This document shows positions 1 to 7,934 of a stretch of 64,000 nucleotides of DNA, one piece after another; the first letter of the stretch is position 1; each line of letters begins with the position of its first letter. Both the position numbers and the translations under genes were made by a program. Below the pieces are notes generated by a model. It was not told the origin of the DNA and did no database searches. It was given only the letters and a program-made list of their open reading frames with translations. The stretch is from Maccoyibacter sp900556645 (lineage in GTDB: Bacteria > Bacillota > Clostridia > Lachnospirales > Lachnospiraceae). Location: NCBI GenBank assembly GCA_958349535.1, contig CATWDJ010000007.1, positions 46,083 to 110,082 of the forward strand, written 5' to 3'.

Positions 1-10
1 TCCGGACACC

Positions 11-46
11 AAAAAAAGCATATATTACTATAATATATGCTTTTTC
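11..46 (-). terminator. Intrinsic terminator after ytfJ
   Basis: Arms at 18-27 and 31-40 pair perfectly over ten bases around a 3-nt loop. The A-run on one side and T-run on the other make it terminator-like on both strands. It sits 15 nt past the ytfJ stop and would end that transcript. Confidence 0.85.
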
Positions 47-60
47 TCTTAAAATAGTCT

Positions 61-468
61 CTATTGGTTTACGGAATCGGACAAAATATCTTCCATTTCT
101 TTTGCAGCCGCCTTTTCTCCTTCGGTCGGCTCCTTATCCTTGGATGTAAACTTGTTTACAAAGTCCGGTACCATATCTAAAATCTTGGTAATGCCGTCCT
201 GATTCTTAACATTCACCAGCTTGGTGGTTCCATTCTGGATTACCAAAACGGCACTAGGGGTAATCTTACCTCCCATACCGCCGCCGCCGTTATTCTTCTT
301 ATCTTCGGAAAAAGCACCTGCTCCTACTCCGAAGGAGACATCTACCAACGGTAAAATAATGGTGTCTCCAATATGGATGGCATCTCCCACCACGGTCTTT
401 GTGGTAATGAAGCTGTCCATTCCTTTAAATAATGATTCCACGGTTGAACTGAAACTGTTATCTGCCAT
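61..468 (-). CDS. ytfJ: YtfJ/GerW family sporulation protein
   Basis: 135 residues, the usual length of the YtfJ/GerW family, whose Bacillus member is made in the forespore and affects germination. The family pattern is visible: an N-terminal stretch with VVGDAIHIGDTIILPLVDVS, a glycine-rich loop (GGGGMGG) near residue 60, then SAVLVIQNG. The start has AGGAGG six bases upstream, and that site contains the TAG stop of the preceding DUF2953 gene, so translation is probably coupled. The same ytfI-ytfJ order occurs in Bacillus, which supports the call. The exact biochemical role is not known from sequence. It suggests that the organism sporulates. Confidence 0.92.
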   Translation of the reverse strand: MADNSFSSTVESLFKGMDSFITTKTVVGDAIHIGDTIILPLVDVSFGVGAGAFSEDKKNNGGGGMGGKITPSAVLVIQNGTTKLVNVKNQDGITKILDMVPDFVNKFTSKDKEPTEGEKAAAKEMEDILSDSVNQ

Positions 469-478
469 AGTAACCCTC

Positions 479-1387
479 CTATTTGAATTTTCTGATTAAT
501 GCTTTCACATCTTTGTCTCTGTATAATCTGATTGCGGTTCCTAAGAACCGAAACAACTGTATATGTCCGTTTATCCGAAATGTTCCTCTCACGTAAAAAT
601 GCTCGGCTGTAAAATCCGGTCTTACACAGATACCCTTCTTATACATCAAAGGCATCATACTTAAAATTCCCGTAAACTGTCCGGTGGTTGCCGGGTCTCC
701 CGTACTATAGGACAAATCGGCTCGTCCTCTTCTTGGCCCCACATGCCGCAGGATGGACTTCAACTCTTTGAATAGTTTTCCTGCCGCCTTTTTATTAGTT
801 TCATCCGAAAGATTCTTTTTTATGTTGGAAAAATTCTTTTTTAAAGAAAAAAAGAATGCTTTCATCTTTTGTATCCATGTTCTAATGATATTCCATGGAA
901 GATATTTTTTCAAGGATTTTCCATCCTTTTTTTTCCGGCTTCTGTTTTGCCGCTGTTCCTGCTGTTCGGATTCCTTTTGCTGTTCTTTCTGCTGTTCTGA
1001 AGTCTCTTGCTGTAAATCCTGCTCTACAGGAATCTCCGCAGCCTGTATAGAAGCTGTTGTCTCTTCTGAAGGCTCTTCTTGTTCATCCTTCTTCCTGCTT
1101 TTTTTCTTAGGTTTCGGATGTTCCTCTGCTGGAAAAATATTCTTTTTGAAGATACCCAGAATCGACATTTGAACATGGGCTTCCTTGTTTATGACCTCAA
1201 ACCTGAGAGCAATCAATGAAAACAGCCAGGAAACCTTTCCCCGTATCCTGATTTCCTCTTCCAACTCTCCCCTTACCCCATAGGTTACAGGGAAAAACAG
1301 TACTAACAGCAACAGGGCAAGTATTACTGCCAGAAGCACCAGCAGAATGATTCCGATGACCTTTAATATGGTTAAGAGTATCGTCAT
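479..1387 (-). CDS. DUF2953 membrane protein (YtfI-like)
   Basis: 302 residues. A strongly hydrophobic segment (about residues 3-35) anchors the N-terminus. A Glu/Gln/Lys-rich, low-complexity linker (about 88-160) follows, and the conserved DUF2953 region lies in the last 100 residues (GPRRGRADLSYSTGDPATTGQ and onwards). DUF2953 proteins are typically encoded beside ytfJ, as here. The function is unknown; the neighbour suggests a sporulation-related envelope role. The start overlaps the end of the upstream gene by 4 nt (ATGA), so the two are probably translationally coupled. The charged linker is longer than in Bacillus YtfI as I remember it. Confidence 0.85.
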   Translation of the reverse strand: MTILLTILKVIGIILLVLLAVILALLLLVLFFPVTYGVRGELEEEIRIRGKVSWLFSLIALRFEVINKEAHVQMSILGIFKKNIFPAEEHPKPKKKSRKKDEQEEPSEETTASIQAAEIPVEQDLQQETSEQQKEQQKESEQQEQRQNRSRKKKDGKSLKKYLPWNIIRTWIQKMKAFFFSLKKNFSNIKKNLSDETNKKAAGKLFKELKSILRHVGPRRGRADLSYSTGDPATTGQFTGILSMMPLMYKKGICVRPDFTAEHFYVRGTFRINGHIQLFRFLGTAIRLYRDKDVKALIRKFK

Positions 1388-1725
1388 GTGTTACTGCTCC
1401 GTTTCTCTTCGCTTTTCTTCTTTTTTAAATAGGTTCTGATATCGGTGTTTCCCAATTCATTCATGGTTTCCACTACGATGGTCGCTGCGATTTCCACAGC
1501 CTCCTCATATCCCTTTGCCATACCTACTATTACCAACTGCTTCTTGGGATAGTATCTCTGCATCAGCTCCTTGGTACTGATGATTTCCAACAGATTTTCT
1601 GAATTTGCCGCCAAAGCAATCACATACATATTCAACATACCTGCATTGTGCTGAATTTTCCATTTTATCTTATCTGCCTTCTGCTCTATATTTTCTGATA
1701 AATATAATGCATCATACCAAATCAT
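1384..1725 (-). CDS. Conserved hypothetical protein, 113 aa
   Basis: I do not recognise a named family. The 113-residue product has no signal peptide or membrane segment. The order of elements (MIWYDALYLSENIEQKADKI, then MYVIALAANSENLLEIIST, then LVIVGMAKGYEEAVEIA) suggests a small alpha/beta cytosolic protein with a basic, lysine-rich tail. The ribosome site AAGGAG lies 5 nt before the ATG. It overlaps the DUF2953 gene by 4 nt and so belongs to the ytfJ transcript. Real coding is supported by the overlap, the good ribosome site and the lack of a competing frame. The role is inferred only from linkage to two sporulation-associated genes. Confidence 0.75.
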   Translation of the reverse strand: MIWYDALYLSENIEQKADKIKWKIQHNAGMLNMYVIALAANSENLLEIISTKELMQRYYPKKQLVIVGMAKGYEEAVEIAATIVVETMNELGNTDIRTYLKKKKSEEKRSSNT

Positions 1726-1753
1726 AGGAACTCCTTACTGTCTTCTCCTGTAA

Positions 1754-1783
1754 AGAAAAGCAGTTCTTACAAACTGCTTTTCT
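1754..1783 (-). terminator. Terminator-like hairpin after the NUDIX gene
   Basis: Arms at 1754-1765 and 1772-1783 pair over 12 bases with a 6-nt loop, and T-rich sequence follows on the minus strand. It begins at the NUDIX stop. No separate promoter is obvious for the next gene (1725), so partial read-through is likely. Confidence 0.75.
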
Positions 1784-1784
1784 T

Positions 1785-2237
1785 CTAAAAATATTTCCGA
1801 TTGCCCCATAAATTACTTTTCTTTAAATCCAAATATTCATTGTACGCCTTCTCCAAAATCTGCTTTTCATTTGCAAATTTCAAAAGATGATAAGCCTCGT
1901 GAAACTTGTAATATCCGGAATCGACAAAATATTCTTCTCGTTGTGGTTTGCTGTAATAACTGTCCGCCATCATCAAATACCAGTGAACACTTTTTTCTAC
2001 GGTATCTTCCGGTACAGTAAAAGTATATTGACTTTTCCCAACATATTTAATTATGTTCGCATCTACGCCTGTTTCTTCCCTGACTTCTCTTATAGCCGTA
2101 TCCTTATACTCTTCGCCGGGTTCTACGGTTCCCTTTGGTAAAACCCATCCTTCATATTTGTTCTTATAATTCTTATATAAGACCAATATTTTTCCGCGAA
2201 AGATTACCACACCACCACAACTTGTTGCCTCTATCAT
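1785..2237 (-). CDS. NUDIX hydrolase
   Basis: 150 residues with a complete Nudix box at about 36-58: G36, E42, then REVREETGV, matching GX5EX7REUXEEXGU. The two glutamates of EE bind the metal. The family cleaves nucleoside diphosphates linked to another group; the substrate cannot be read from the sequence. Residues 5-35 (SCGGVVIFRGKILVLYKN) form the usual first strands, as in house-cleaning or Ap4A-type Nudix enzymes. AGGAGG lies 7 nt before the ATG. The gene has its own promoter at 2275-2303 and a hairpin at its end. It is cytosolic, with no signal peptide. Confidence 0.92.
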   Translation of the reverse strand: MIEATSCGGVVIFRGKILVLYKNYKNKYEGWVLPKGTVEPGEEYKDTAIREVREETGVDANIIKYVGKSQYTFTVPEDTVEKSVHWYLMMADSYYSKPQREEYFVDSGYYKFHEAYHLLKFANEKQILEKAYNEYLDLKKSNLWGNRKYF

Positions 2238-2274
2238 AGCAATCCCTCCTGATGTGGTTATTTAACTTAGTTCT

Positions 2275-2303
2275 AGTATAACCTTTTTTTTATAATCTTG
2301 CAA
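2275..2303 (-). promoter_or_regulatory. Sigma-A promoter for the NUDIX gene
   Basis: On the minus strand, -35 TTGCAA (2298-2303) and -10 TATACT (2275-2280) are separated by exactly 17 bases. The NUDIX start lies about 38 nt downstream of the -10. This separates the NUDIX/ytfJ group from the PBP gene upstream. Confidence 0.75.
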
Positions 2304-2331
2304 CAAAACCCATCCATAGTTTTCGCTTTTT

Positions 2332-3852
2332 TTACTGACCATAGTAAGTGTCAAATACCTGCTTTGCCACCGGTGCCGCATACTTGCCTCCGGTACCGGC
2401 TCCTTCTACAATAACCGCAATGGCAATATCCGGTTTTCCCGAATCTTCCTTGGAGGCATATCCTACAAACCACGCATGGCTGTCACGGTTACTGTTAATC
2501 TCCGCAGAACCTGTTTTTCCGGCTGCCGTATAGCTCTGACCTTTTAAGGCACTGGCGGTTCCGTCATTGACTACCTGCTTCATATATTCCTGCATAATCT
2601 GTGCCTGACTTTTGGACAATAGCTTTCCGTATTCCGAATTTTCATACTCTTTGACTACGGTTCCGTCGGCATTTTCCGTGTGATCCACCACATATGGATT
2701 CATCAGTACTCCATCGTTGGCGATGGCAGAAACCACCAGCAGCATATGGTACGGAGACACCAGTGTCTCCCCCTGTCCGATGGCAGTCTGCATGGTCTGC
2801 ATGGTGGTGGAATTTTTATCCAGCACAAAGCTGCTGTTTTTTGTTTCAAAAGGTCCCGGAAGGCTCTGGTTAAACAAAAGGCTCTCACAGAGTTTCCGAT
2901 AGGAAGTCTTATCCAGACTCACACCGATATTGGAAAAGGATGTATTACAGGAATTGGTAAAGGATTCCTCCAGATTTTCACTTCCGTGTACCTCATTTCC
3001 AAAACAATGAATCACTGAATCCTCTATGGTCAGTGTTCCACGGCATTGAAAAGAATAATCCTCGTAATTCGGATTTTCCTTCATATATTCCAAGGTGGTA
3101 AAAATTTTAAAGGTAGACCCCGGCGGATATAATCCCTGTGTGGCACGGTTTACCAGTACGGAGCTTTCCTCATCCCCGGAAATGCTCTCCCAATCCGTGG
3201 CAATCTCATTAGGATCAAAATCCGGTTTAGACACCATGGCGAGAATTCTTCCGGTGGAAGGCTCCATTACCACCACAGCTCCTTCCCGGTCTCCCAAAGC
3301 TTCATATGCCGTTTCCTGCAAATCCACATTCAAGGTGGTATATACATTGTCTCCCACATTTTTCTTATTGGTAATCTCATTGACCATCCGCTGTAAGAAA
3401 AAGGTATTGGAACGCAGTAAATTAAAGTTTGCCTGAGATTCAATTCCCAGCTTTCCGTTGGTGGAATATCCCACCACATGGGCAAACTCTCTTCCATAAG
3501 GATAATTTCTGGTTTCCTTTCCGTCCTCATCCACTTGGGTTTCTGCCAGCACCTCTCCTTCGGCTCCTAAAATTTTTCCTCGGATGACACTGCTGGAAAA
3601 GGAATCCTGCCTTGCATTATAGGCAGAGTTGATAAAATCCTCACTCTTTACGGTCTGGAAATAAGCGAAATATCCCATAGTAGCAATGAAAATTGCCAGA
3701 AAGGAATATGCGATTACCGCAAATTCTCTGTTCCTAGTCGAGTTCTTCAATTTCTTCGTCGAATCCTGTTTTCTTTCTGCGTCGCTGGTTTCCAACGGCT
3801 GGTTTTTCCGATTCTTCTCTTCTGACTTTCTTTCTTTTCTTCTTTTCATCAT
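2332..3852 (-). CDS. Penicillin-binding transpeptidase (class B, PbpA/SpoVD-like)
   Basis: 506 residues. It is a D,D-transpeptidase that cross-links peptidoglycan, anchored by one membrane segment (about 44-66) after a basic N-terminus. The three active-site motifs are intact: STFK at 246-249, SCN at 301-303 and KTG at 446-448. It pairs with the SEDS gene just upstream. The ATG has AGAAGGA about 10 nt before it, so the start is well supported, and this makes the first 40 codons overlap the SEDS gene in another frame for 119 nt. A TTG at codon 35 could give a shorter product starting just before NREFAVIAY. Whether it serves division, elongation or the spore cortex cannot be settled here. Confidence 0.93.
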   Translation of the reverse strand: MMKRRKERKSEEKNRKNQPLETSDAERKQDSTKKLKNSTRNREFAVIAYSFLAIFIATMGYFAYFQTVKSEDFINSAYNARQDSFSSSVIRGKILGAEGEVLAETQVDEDGKETRNYPYGREFAHVVGYSTNGKLGIESQANFNLLRSNTFFLQRMVNEITNKKNVGDNVYTTLNVDLQETAYEALGDREGAVVVMEPSTGRILAMVSKPDFDPNEIATDWESISGDEESSVLVNRATQGLYPPGSTFKIFTTLEYMKENPNYEDYSFQCRGTLTIEDSVIHCFGNEVHGSENLEESFTNSCNTSFSNIGVSLDKTSYRKLCESLLFNQSLPGPFETKNSSFVLDKNSTTMQTMQTAIGQGETLVSPYHMLLVVSAIANDGVLMNPYVVDHTENADGTVVKEYENSEYGKLLSKSQAQIMQEYMKQVVNDGTASALKGQSYTAAGKTGSAEINSNRDSHAWFVGYASKEDSGKPDIAIAVIVEGAGTGGKYAAPVAKQVFDTYYGQ

Positions 3853-5170
3853 GGTTTTTATTTCCTTCTTCGTCCTGTCTCATAATATAGAGACCCTGAA
3901 TAATCGCAAAAATGATAACGGTGCTCAGCAGAGAACTTCCGCCATAGCTTACCAGTGGAAGTGTCACTCCCGTAGACGGTATAAACTTGGTTACACCTCC
4001 TATGGTCAAAAATACCTGAAAACCGTAGACCGTTCCCAGTCCCAATGCAATCAATTTATAGAACTGATCCTTAATCTGCATGGCAATGTTTAAAAACATC
4101 AGATAACAGCTGGCACAGACCAGAATCAGGCACATAGCAAAGACACCTCCCATTTCCTCCGCAATGGCGGAAAATACGAAATCACTTTCCACCACCGGAA
4201 TCTTATCCGGCATACCTTGGAAAAGTCCCATTCCAAACCATCCCCCGGTACCGATGGCAAAGAGAGATTGGCAAATCTGATATCCCTCTCTGTCGATAAC
4301 ACTCAAAGGGTCACGCCACGCAATAACCCGGACTCTTACATGGTTAAACAGCTTATATGCCACAACGGATGCCAGAGCTCCCGCTGCCAGTCCCGCCAAT
4401 GCATAGGAAGGTTTTCTGGTGGCAACATAGAGCATTACCAGATAAACCGTGAAGAAAATCAAGGCTGCTCCCAAATCTTTGGACACTACCAGAATCATTA
4501 CATGAAGTGCCGCCACTATGGTTGCCTTTACCACCTGCTTAAACTCCGTGGATTCATACAGCATGGATGCCACAAAAAACACAAATACAATCTTGATAAA
4601 TTCCGATGGCTGAATGGTGATTCCCGCCACGGTAAAGGACAGCTTCGCTCCGTAGCTTCTGGCACCCATCACCGCAACGATACTGAGACACACCAGTCCC
4701 ACTATGGCATAAATCCATGTCAGCTTGTGGAAAAATTTCAGCTTATGAATGATAAAGGGAACTAAGAGGGTAATTCCAATGGCAATCACTGCAATGATAC
4801 ACTGTTTTACCGCTTTCTCAAAATTCAATCTCGCCAGTATGATAAATCCGATGGTCAAAAGCATACACATATTGTTGACCACCAGTCTGGATGCTTTCTT
4901 ATAAAAAATCTTATAACAAAGCTGAATTACCACCAGAAGAATCAACTGTATCAGATACAATCCTATATATTTCAATTCCTCTGTAACCGCCAGCATCACC
5001 AAGAATGCATCCAAATGCATCAGATACATCAATCTGGCCTGACTTTTAAATATTCTGTTTTGATGTTCCTGTGATTTGTGTCTCCGAAATACCGCAAAAC
5101 ATTCATATGTATAGAGTGCAAACAGCACAATCATCAGGTATTTGGAAACCTCTACAATAATATGAACCAT
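3734..5170 (-). CDS. SEDS family glycosyltransferase (FtsW/RodA/SpoVE)
   Basis: 478 residues with about ten membrane segments and the SEDS signature blocks, including PSEFIKIVFVFF, KDLGAALIFF and the C-terminal GVTLPLVSYGGSSLL. SEDS proteins polymerise lipid II into glycan strands and work with a class B PBP, which is the next gene. The N-terminal part has two extra hydrophobic segments before the core, as in clostridial FtsW/RodA proteins paired with PbpA. The last 50 residues are a very basic then acidic cytosolic tail (KKKRKKVRREE to DEEIEELD), whose codons double as the PBP start region. The start lies 8 nt from the U32 stop. Confidence 0.92.
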   Translation of the reverse strand: MVHIIVEVSKYLMIVLFALYTYECFAVFRRHKSQEHQNRIFKSQARLMYLMHLDAFLVMLAVTEELKYIGLYLIQLILLVVIQLCYKIFYKKASRLVVNNMCMLLTIGFIILARLNFEKAVKQCIIAVIAIGITLLVPFIIHKLKFFHKLTWIYAIVGLVCLSIVAVMGARSYGAKLSFTVAGITIQPSEFIKIVFVFFVASMLYESTEFKQVVKATIVAALHVMILVVSKDLGAALIFFTVYLVMLYVATRKPSYALAGLAAGALASVVAYKLFNHVRVRVIAWRDPLSVIDREGYQICQSLFAIGTGGWFGMGLFQGMPDKIPVVESDFVFSAIAEEMGGVFAMCLILVCASCYLMFLNIAMQIKDQFYKLIALGLGTVYGFQVFLTIGGVTKFIPSTGVTLPLVSYGGSSLLSTVIIFAIIQGLYIMRQDEEGNKNHDEKKKRKKVRREESEKPAVGNQRRRKKTGFDEEIEELD

Positions 5171-5178
5171 AAATCTTC

Positions 5179-7356
5179 CTACTCTACACCACGCTTCATA
5201 TGCCCGTTGGTGTATTCAAATTTTATTTCATCCTTTAAGAAAGGCTGGTTTTGTACATAAACCCGTCGGAATAGCTCCAAAATCTCCTCCATCTGCTTAA
5301 GATTCTCTCCGGTAAAATGCAGCCGGTAAGAAGCAGGATGTATCTTTTTTACTTCCTTTGCCATTCCAAAAAGAGCCAGCGGCTGACTGTTGTAAATCAG
5401 ATTATAACAGTTGGTACAGTCGGTTTTTATCGAAAATTCTTTGCCATAGCGGTCTTTTAAAAAATAACGGCTTTTTTTCTTCTGACATCTGCCCAAACTC
5501 TTTGCCACACAGCCTGCGGTAATCATCAGCGGTATCCTTCCGTAAATCAACATCTCGCTTTCTTCACAGTTTCTGTGCAACAATTCCTTGTAATTCAGTT
5601 CCAAAGGCAATGTGTCCTGTGAAATTCCCGCCTGCCAAAAGGCTTCATGGGTTCGGTTGGAATAGGTATACAGATTACTGTCTGCCTGAATCCTTCCTTC
5701 ATATCCATGACTTTTTAAAAATCCCAGTTCCTCGTAATTTCTGACAATCATGCCATCCAACGGAATCTTGGACAATTCCTGCCACATCTGCTCATAACGA
5801 AGGCTTGTACCCTGACGGAAAATATAAGGCAGCATCAGATAACATTCTTTTTCTGACTGATGTATTCCGGTACAGACAGTTCTCAATTCCTCTGTGAAAT
5901 CCGGTTCCGAAAAAGCACCTTCCTCCAGACAGATGCCTGTGACAAAATCTTTGCTGCATACAAGGGATAATCCCTCCAAGGATTCCAAAGCCACTCTGCA
6001 TTCCGGCTTTCTCTCCTTTCTCCTCTGCTTGCCTTCTGTTCCAAGAGGAGAAAAACCATCATTTCTGCGATACTTTTCCAGCATTTTGGTTTCCAATGCT
6101 CCCAAAGCTTTCCGCCGCAGTGCATTTAACTGACCGTTGGGAAGAAATATTCCATCCTCCATTTCTATCTGAAGCTCTTCAAACACAAAGGGCATATTTC
6201 CGGTTTTGTACATCCGATTCCGTACATCCGATTCCTCCAAAGGCTTGCTCTTTGCCTCCTGAAGGATTTCTCCTGTTGCCGTTACTTCGTATCCGCCGCA
6301 GCTTACTGTAAGTGTAGCATTTTTTCCCTTGGAAAGTATTAACTTTCCCTTAATTTTTTCCTGCAAAATCTCTTGCGGTCTTTCCCCGGTCTGCTCTGTC
6401 TTTCCTTTGGCATGATTAGGCTTTTCAAACGTAATCATCTCCGGTCCGTTGTGCCGCTTGTAATAGCCGTCGGTAAAACCGCTGCGGTTTCCCAAATCCA
6501 ATAACTGCTGTCTGTCCTTAGTGGAAACCTGAAATCCTTCTTTTCCATAAGACAGATAGCGGTCTATGTAATTGCGGTAGACAGCGGTGACCCCCGCCGC
6601 ATATTCCGTCTGCTTCATACGTCCTTCAATCTTAAAGGAATAGATTCCTGCCTCTGCCAGCTCCGGTATCAATTGTACTGTACATAAATCCTTAGGACTC
6701 AGCACATAGGAGGCTTCTCCTGTCAAAGAGGTATGCTTTTCATCCAAAACTTCGTAAGGCAGTCTGCAAGGCTGTGCACAACGTCCTCGATTTCCGCTTC
6801 TTCCTCCTAACATACTGCTGAAAAGACATTGTCCCGAATAACAGTAGCAAAGAGCTCCATGGACAAAGCTCTCAATCTCCACTCCTGTTTTCTCCCGGAT
6901 TGTCCGTATCTCCTTTAAGGAAAGCTCTCGAGCTGTGACAATTCGCTTCGCACCCTGTTCCTGCAAGAACGCGGCTCCCTCTGCCCCAGTCACCGCCATC
7001 TGGGTACTGGCGTGAATATCCATCTGTGGAAATGCCTGTCGTACAAAGGACAGAACCCCGAAATCCTGCACAATGACCGCATCCAATCCCTGCTCATAAT
7101 AGGGCAGGAGATATTCGTAAAGCTGTTCCTCCATCTCCCTCTCCTTCAAGAGGGTATTTACCGTAAGATACAGCTTCTTTCCCCGGATATGGAGATAGTC
7201 CATTGCCTCCAACAGTTCTTCCTGTGTGAAATTGTTCGCATAAGCTCTGGCACCAAAGTCTGTTCCACCTGCATAAACCGCATCTGCTCCTGCCGCAGCT
7301 ACGGCTTTTAAGGTCTGATAAGAGCCTGCCGGTGCCAATAATTCTAATTGTTTCAT
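5179..7356 (-). CDS. U32 family peptidase-like protein (with C-terminal DUF3656-like extension)
   Basis: 725 residues, longer than the roughly 400-residue U32 core. The N-terminus ELLAPAGSYQTLKAV and the U32 signature with cysteines at about 170, 172, 177, 193 and 197 (HGALCYCYSGQC, then RCAQPC) are typical. Residues about 320-720 form the extra C-terminal domains seen in clostridial members. Named as collagenase-like peptidases, several U32 proteins (RlhA, TrhP) act in rRNA or tRNA hydroxylation, so RNA modification is as likely as proteolysis. Oddity: no Shine-Dalgarno stands before the ATG; the zapA terminator stem ends 11 nt upstream. The family N-terminus still fixes this start. Confidence 0.9.
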   Translation of the reverse strand: MKQLELLAPAGSYQTLKAVAAAGADAVYAGGTDFGARAYANNFTQEELLEAMDYLHIRGKKLYLTVNTLLKEREMEEQLYEYLLPYYEQGLDAVIVQDFGVLSFVRQAFPQMDIHASTQMAVTGAEGAAFLQEQGAKRIVTARELSLKEIRTIREKTGVEIESFVHGALCYCYSGQCLFSSMLGGRSGNRGRCAQPCRLPYEVLDEKHTSLTGEASYVLSPKDLCTVQLIPELAEAGIYSFKIEGRMKQTEYAAGVTAVYRNYIDRYLSYGKEGFQVSTKDRQQLLDLGNRSGFTDGYYKRHNGPEMITFEKPNHAKGKTEQTGERPQEILQEKIKGKLILSKGKNATLTVSCGGYEVTATGEILQEAKSKPLEESDVRNRMYKTGNMPFVFEELQIEMEDGIFLPNGQLNALRRKALGALETKMLEKYRRNDGFSPLGTEGKQRRKERKPECRVALESLEGLSLVCSKDFVTGICLEEGAFSEPDFTEELRTVCTGIHQSEKECYLMLPYIFRQGTSLRYEQMWQELSKIPLDGMIVRNYEELGFLKSHGYEGRIQADSNLYTYSNRTHEAFWQAGISQDTLPLELNYKELLHRNCEESEMLIYGRIPLMITAGCVAKSLGRCQKKKSRYFLKDRYGKEFSIKTDCTNCYNLIYNSQPLALFGMAKEVKKIHPASYRLHFTGENLKQMEEILELFRRVYVQNQPFLKDEIKFEYTNGHMKRGVE

Positions 7357-7366
7357 ATGATAAAAG

Positions 7367-7391
7367 AAAGGACAGATTTTGACTGTCCTTT
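7367..7391 (-). terminator. Intrinsic terminator after zapA
   Basis: Arms 7367-7375 and 7383-7391 pair over nine bases with a 7-nt loop, followed on the minus strand by a T-rich run. It lies between the zapA stop and the U32 start, only 10 nt before the latter. Confidence 0.75.
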
Positions 7392-7398
7392 GTACTCC

Positions 7399-7845
7399 TT
7401 ACTCTTCTGCATCTGATGTTCCGAATGCTTTGACCTTTCCCAAAAGAGAATCCTCCAAAGAGGCCTCCAATCTGGCTTTGTTCAACAGAAGTTCTTTGTT
7501 TTCTGCTTCCAGTTCCTCTAAACGCTTTGTATTGCTTTCCGTCTGCACCTGATTGGAAATCAAATCATGCTTGAGATTGTATATCTCCCGCTCCTTTGCC
7601 TCCAACTCCAGTTCCAGCTTGTCCGCCTGTGATTTTGCCTTGAAATAGTCGTCTGCAATATTCAGCTCTATCAAGGTAGCCTTCATATCACCGGGAAAAC
7701 GTCTGAACGCCTCCACTTCATCAATCTCATTGATTTTGGCATTGATATAGGATGCAACCTTCTGCAAGTATTCCTCACTCTCAAATCCGCTTAGGGTATA
7801 TACTTTTCCTCCGATAATCACTTCTGCATTTGTCTTTGCCGACAT
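7399..7845 (-). CDS. zapA: Cell division protein ZapA
   Basis: 148 residues. ZapA binds FtsZ and bundles its filaments at the division site. The N-terminal globular part (NAEVIIGGKVYTLSGFESEEYL, within which EVIIGGKVYTL is the family hallmark) is followed from about residue 60 by a long coiled coil (KLELELEAKEREIYNLKHDL and on) used for dimer or tetramer formation. I chose the ATG at 7845 because GAGGGAG sits just upstream; a TTG six codons earlier lies inside that ribosome site. The gene has its own promoter in the end of ruvB, and a terminator follows it. It is longer than Bacillus ZapA because of an extended coiled coil. Confidence 0.92.
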   Translation of the reverse strand: MSAKTNAEVIIGGKVYTLSGFESEEYLQKVASYINAKINEIDEVEAFRRFPGDMKATLIELNIADDYFKAKSQADKLELELEAKEREIYNLKHDLISNQVQTESNTKRLEELEAENKELLLNKARLEASLEDSLLGKVKAFGTSDAEE

Positions 7846-7905
7846 CTTCTTCTCCCTCAACAATATGTATCTGAACCTTCCCTGTCTACTATATATTGTA
7901 TTCCT

Positions 7906-7934
7906 ATTATACTTGTTTTATTGGGGTTTTGCAA
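7906..7934 (-). promoter_or_regulatory. Sigma-A promoter for zapA
   Basis: Minus strand -35 TTGCAA (7929-7934), 17-nt spacer, -10 TATAAT (7906-7911). The -35 is inside the last codons of ruvB and the -10 just after its stop, so zapA can be expressed apart from the ruv operon. Confidence 0.8.

Noticed and set aside
1..10. TCCGGACACC at the window start resembles part of the GC-rich element at the end
   Set aside because: Only seven bases agree and no hairpin is visible; too little to call a second copy.
4217..4765. 182-codon plus-strand frame inside the SEDS gene
   Set aside because: Antisense shadow of a clear membrane protein gene, with His/Gln-rich composition and no start signal.
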